Below, piece after piece: positions 11,915 through 13,487 of a stretch of DNA of 13,487 bases. Position numbers and translations under genes: made by a program. Under the pieces are notes generated by a model. That model did not search any database. It was not told the origin of the DNA and saw only the letters and a program-made list of their open reading frames with translations. Numbering within the stretch: position 1 is the first letter of the stretch; every line of letters begins with the position of its first letter. Origin of the DNA: Thermoguttaceae bacterium (lineage in GTDB: Bacteria; Planctomycetota; Planctomycetia; Pirellulales; Thermoguttaceae); the NCBI GenBank assembly GCA_017454585.1, contig JAFTCU010000292.1, forward strand, positions 1 to 13,487, read 5' to 3'.

Positions 11915-13487
11915 TCATTTCTTCCGCCGCACGGCCAGGATTCCAGCCACCCCGAGGATGAGGAGGAGCCACGCGGTGGGTTCAGGCACGTAGTTGGACG
12001 AGATCCCAGTCACGGCCGCGCCGTTAAACTCGGCCCCGGTGAAGTTCCACGTGAAGCGGTCCAGGTCTCCCAGCTCGGCAAAGTTCAGGGAAACTTCCGC
12101 CGTCTGGCCGTCTTTCTTCTCGGCGGTCGCGCCGTCGCCGTACTCGGCTTCGAGCTGGGCGTTCAGTGCCGTCATGAACGAGTCCATGTCCTCCGTGGCG
12201 ATCTCCAGGTTAAAGGAGCGCGTACTGTCCGCACCGGCGAAATCGACCCACCCGGTCTTGAGTTCCAGGCCCTCGGGAAGCTCGACTTCCGCTTCGGTGC
12301 CGAAATCGACGGTTCCCGCCTTGGTCTGGAGCTTCAGGGCTTTTTCGTCCAGGTACCAGAAATCTTCGTAAACGTTCTTCGAGTTGTTCGTCACGGTCGG
12401 GACGCCGTTCCCGCTGACGGTCATGATGGTCACGGGGTCCACCCAGTCCGGAACGTCGCCGGTGTGCGTGACGCTGATCAGGCCGTACTGTTCCAGGTCG
12501 CCGGTGATCGCGAGCAGCCCGAACTGGTCGCCGTTGGTGAGGTAGTTGACGGCCGAGCCGTTCTTGATGTAGGTCTTGCCCTGGGAATCGATTTTACCGC
12601 CGGAAATGTTCAGGACGGCGTTCCCGTTGCTGACGCCGGTCCCGACGGAGAGGGCGTAGCCGACCCAGCCGATATTCGACTTGGAGGCTTCTTTCGTGGT
12701 GACGGTCCCGCCGTTCATGTTGAACGTGGCGTTACCGCTCCTGGCGAGCACCATCCCGTTCCCCTGGGAGGTCCCGTTGGAGGTGAGCGTTCCGCCATTC
12801 ATGTTATAGGTGGACGTTCCGCCGGACCGGTCCCACTGCATCGTGAACCACGCGACGTTGACGTCACCGCCGTTCTGGGTCATCACGTTATCGACGCCGT
12901 TATTATTGAAGCCCAGCAGGAACCAGCTGTTCGTGGTGAGTGAGCCGCCGTTCATGACCACGGTCCCCTGGCCGTTGTTTCCGATGGCGACCTCGTTGCA
13001 CTTGATGACCGTTCCGTTGTTGATGGTCAGTTCACCCGCGCCGGTGGTTTGGTTGCCGAGGGTTATACGAGAGGAAACGTTCACCGTCGTGTTCGTCAGA
13101 GTAGCTCGTCCGGGGGTGTTGTTCGAGATGTACAAATCTTTCGTCTGGATGGTTCCGCCCGTGGCGTTGAGAGTGCCGTCGCCTTTGTAGTCACCGTCGG
13201 CGATGTGGCCGAGCACGATCCCGGTGTTGGATTTCACTGTTCCGCCGCTCAGGTTCAGGACGCCCGTCCCGACGCGGCCGATGTAGATCCAGCCTTTCGA
13301 CTCCATTTCACCGCCGCTCATGTTGAACGTGACGTTGCTTCCCTTGCGGTCCCCGATTGAGAGACTGTTATTCGTGGCGTTGTTCTGGTCGGCCGAGCCG
13401 GTACTGGTCGAGAGGAGTTTGCCGGTGCCGCTGAGGTTGTACGTGCCCTTCCCGTTATGGCCGAGCGGGACCCACGTCGATTCGATC
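11915..13487 (-). CDS. PEP-CTERM protein with tandem beta-strand repeats, 3' part
   Basis: The frame is open to the right edge, so the start and signal peptide lie outside; 524 codons plus the stop are partly or wholly visible. Most of it is a tandem array of roughly 20-30-aa units with a core like 'G-LN-SGGT', for example GVLNLSGGTVKS, GTLNATGGTIQT, GTVVMNGGSLTT, STYNMNGGTLTS, ATFNMNGGTVTT and AVLNISGGKIDS. This is the pattern of a glycine/asparagine-rich beta-solenoid related to autotransporter-associated repeats. A non-repetitive domain follows, then a PEP-CTERM signal: VPEPTA, a hydrophobic helix (WLLLILGVAGILAV) and RRKK at the end. It is probably secreted and sorted at the envelope by exosortase. 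Role unknown; adhesion or surface coat are guesses. A terminator follows at 11851-11888. It shares architecture but no obvious close sequence identity with the PEP-CTERM protein at 629-2872. Confidence 0.85.
   Translation of the reverse strand, partial: IESTWVPLGHNGKGTYNLSGTGKLLSTSTGSADQNNATNNSLSIGDRKGSNVTFNMSGGEMESKGWIYIGRVGTGVLNLSGGTVKSNTGIVLGHIADGDYKGDGTLNATGGTIQTKDLYISNNTPGRATLTNTTVNVSSRITLGNQTTGAGELTINNGTVIKCNEVAIGNNGQGTVVMNGGSLTTNSWFLLGFNNNGVDNVMTQNGGDVNVAWFTMQWDRSGGTSTYNMNGGTLTSNGTSQGNGMVLARSGNATFNMNGGTVTTKEASKSNIGWVGYALSVGTGVSNGNAVLNISGGKIDSQGKTYIKNGSAVNYLTNGDQFGLLAITGDLEQYGLISVTHTGDVPDWVDPVTIMTVSGNGVPTVTNNSKNVYEDFWYLDEKALKLQTKAGTVDFGTEAEVELPEGLELKTGWVDFAGADSTRSFNLEIATEDMDSFMTALNAQLEAEYGDGATAEKKDGQTAEVSLNFAELGDLDRFTWNFTGAEFNGAAVTGISSNYVPEPTAWLLLILGVAGILAVRRKK

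Noticed and set aside
1..13487. CRISPR arrays, tRNA/rRNA genes, transposases or phage genes
   Set aside because: Looked for regular spaced repeats, cloverleaf-like segments and mobile-element proteins; found none.

Overview
The window looks like chromosomal DNA of a planctomycete, most likely a Pirellulales-type lineage. This is inferred from protein content: two PEP-CTERM surface proteins with beta-strand repeats, a Tat-exported Gfo/Idh/MocA oxidoreductase, and a Ser/Thr kinase with the N-terminal 'FADWLIQNNYLTTWQ' type of lead-in that I associate with planctomycetes. Coding DNA is fairly GC-rich and intergenic DNA strongly AT-rich, so several sigma70-like promoters stand out.

Layout. (1) 1-144: the 5' end of a minus-strand gene for a secreted oxidoreductase-like protein, behind a consensus-perfect promoter. 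(2) 629-3479, plus strand: a PEP-CTERM beta-repeat surface protein followed 13 nt later by a Tat-signal-bearing RpiB/LacAB-family isomerase with a second, in-frame start that has its own Shine-Dalgarno. (3) 3480-3734: a convergent gap holding a GC-hairpin repeat element. (4) 3735-8166, minus strand: a Tat-exported Gfo/Idh/MocA oxidoreductase, an Ogt/MGMT-type DNA repair methyltransferase, and a 784-aa tail-anchored Ser/Thr kinase; transcription order is kinase, MGMT, oxidoreductase. (5) 8431-11294, minus strand: pyrF, a LarA-like (DUF2088) protein and a UbiX flavin prenyltransferase, possibly one operon read from a promoter at about 11364-11391. (6) 11578-11751, plus strand: a short GTG-started gene for a 57-aa, very basic protein with a strong promoter, strong RBS and its own terminator. 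(7) 11915-13487, minus strand: the C-terminal part of a second PEP-CTERM protein with many glycine-rich beta-strand repeats.

How the genes may work together. The left half has a cell-surface/export theme: PEP-CTERM protein, exported isomerase-like protein and two exported oxidoreductase-like proteins, which would fit processing of sugars outside the cytoplasm. The pyrF group is metabolic: pyrimidine synthesis, prenyl-FMN cofactor synthesis and a LarA relative that lacks key catalytic residues. There is no sign of phage, transposase, CRISPR, tRNA or rRNA.

The most promising candidate for something new is the exported RpiB-like protein. It keeps the catalytic Cys and Thr of RpiB but has lost the ring-opening His and all the phosphate-binding Arg/His positions, and it carries an internal translation start that could give a second, cytoplasmic form. 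All family names come from reading motifs by eye; no database search was possible.
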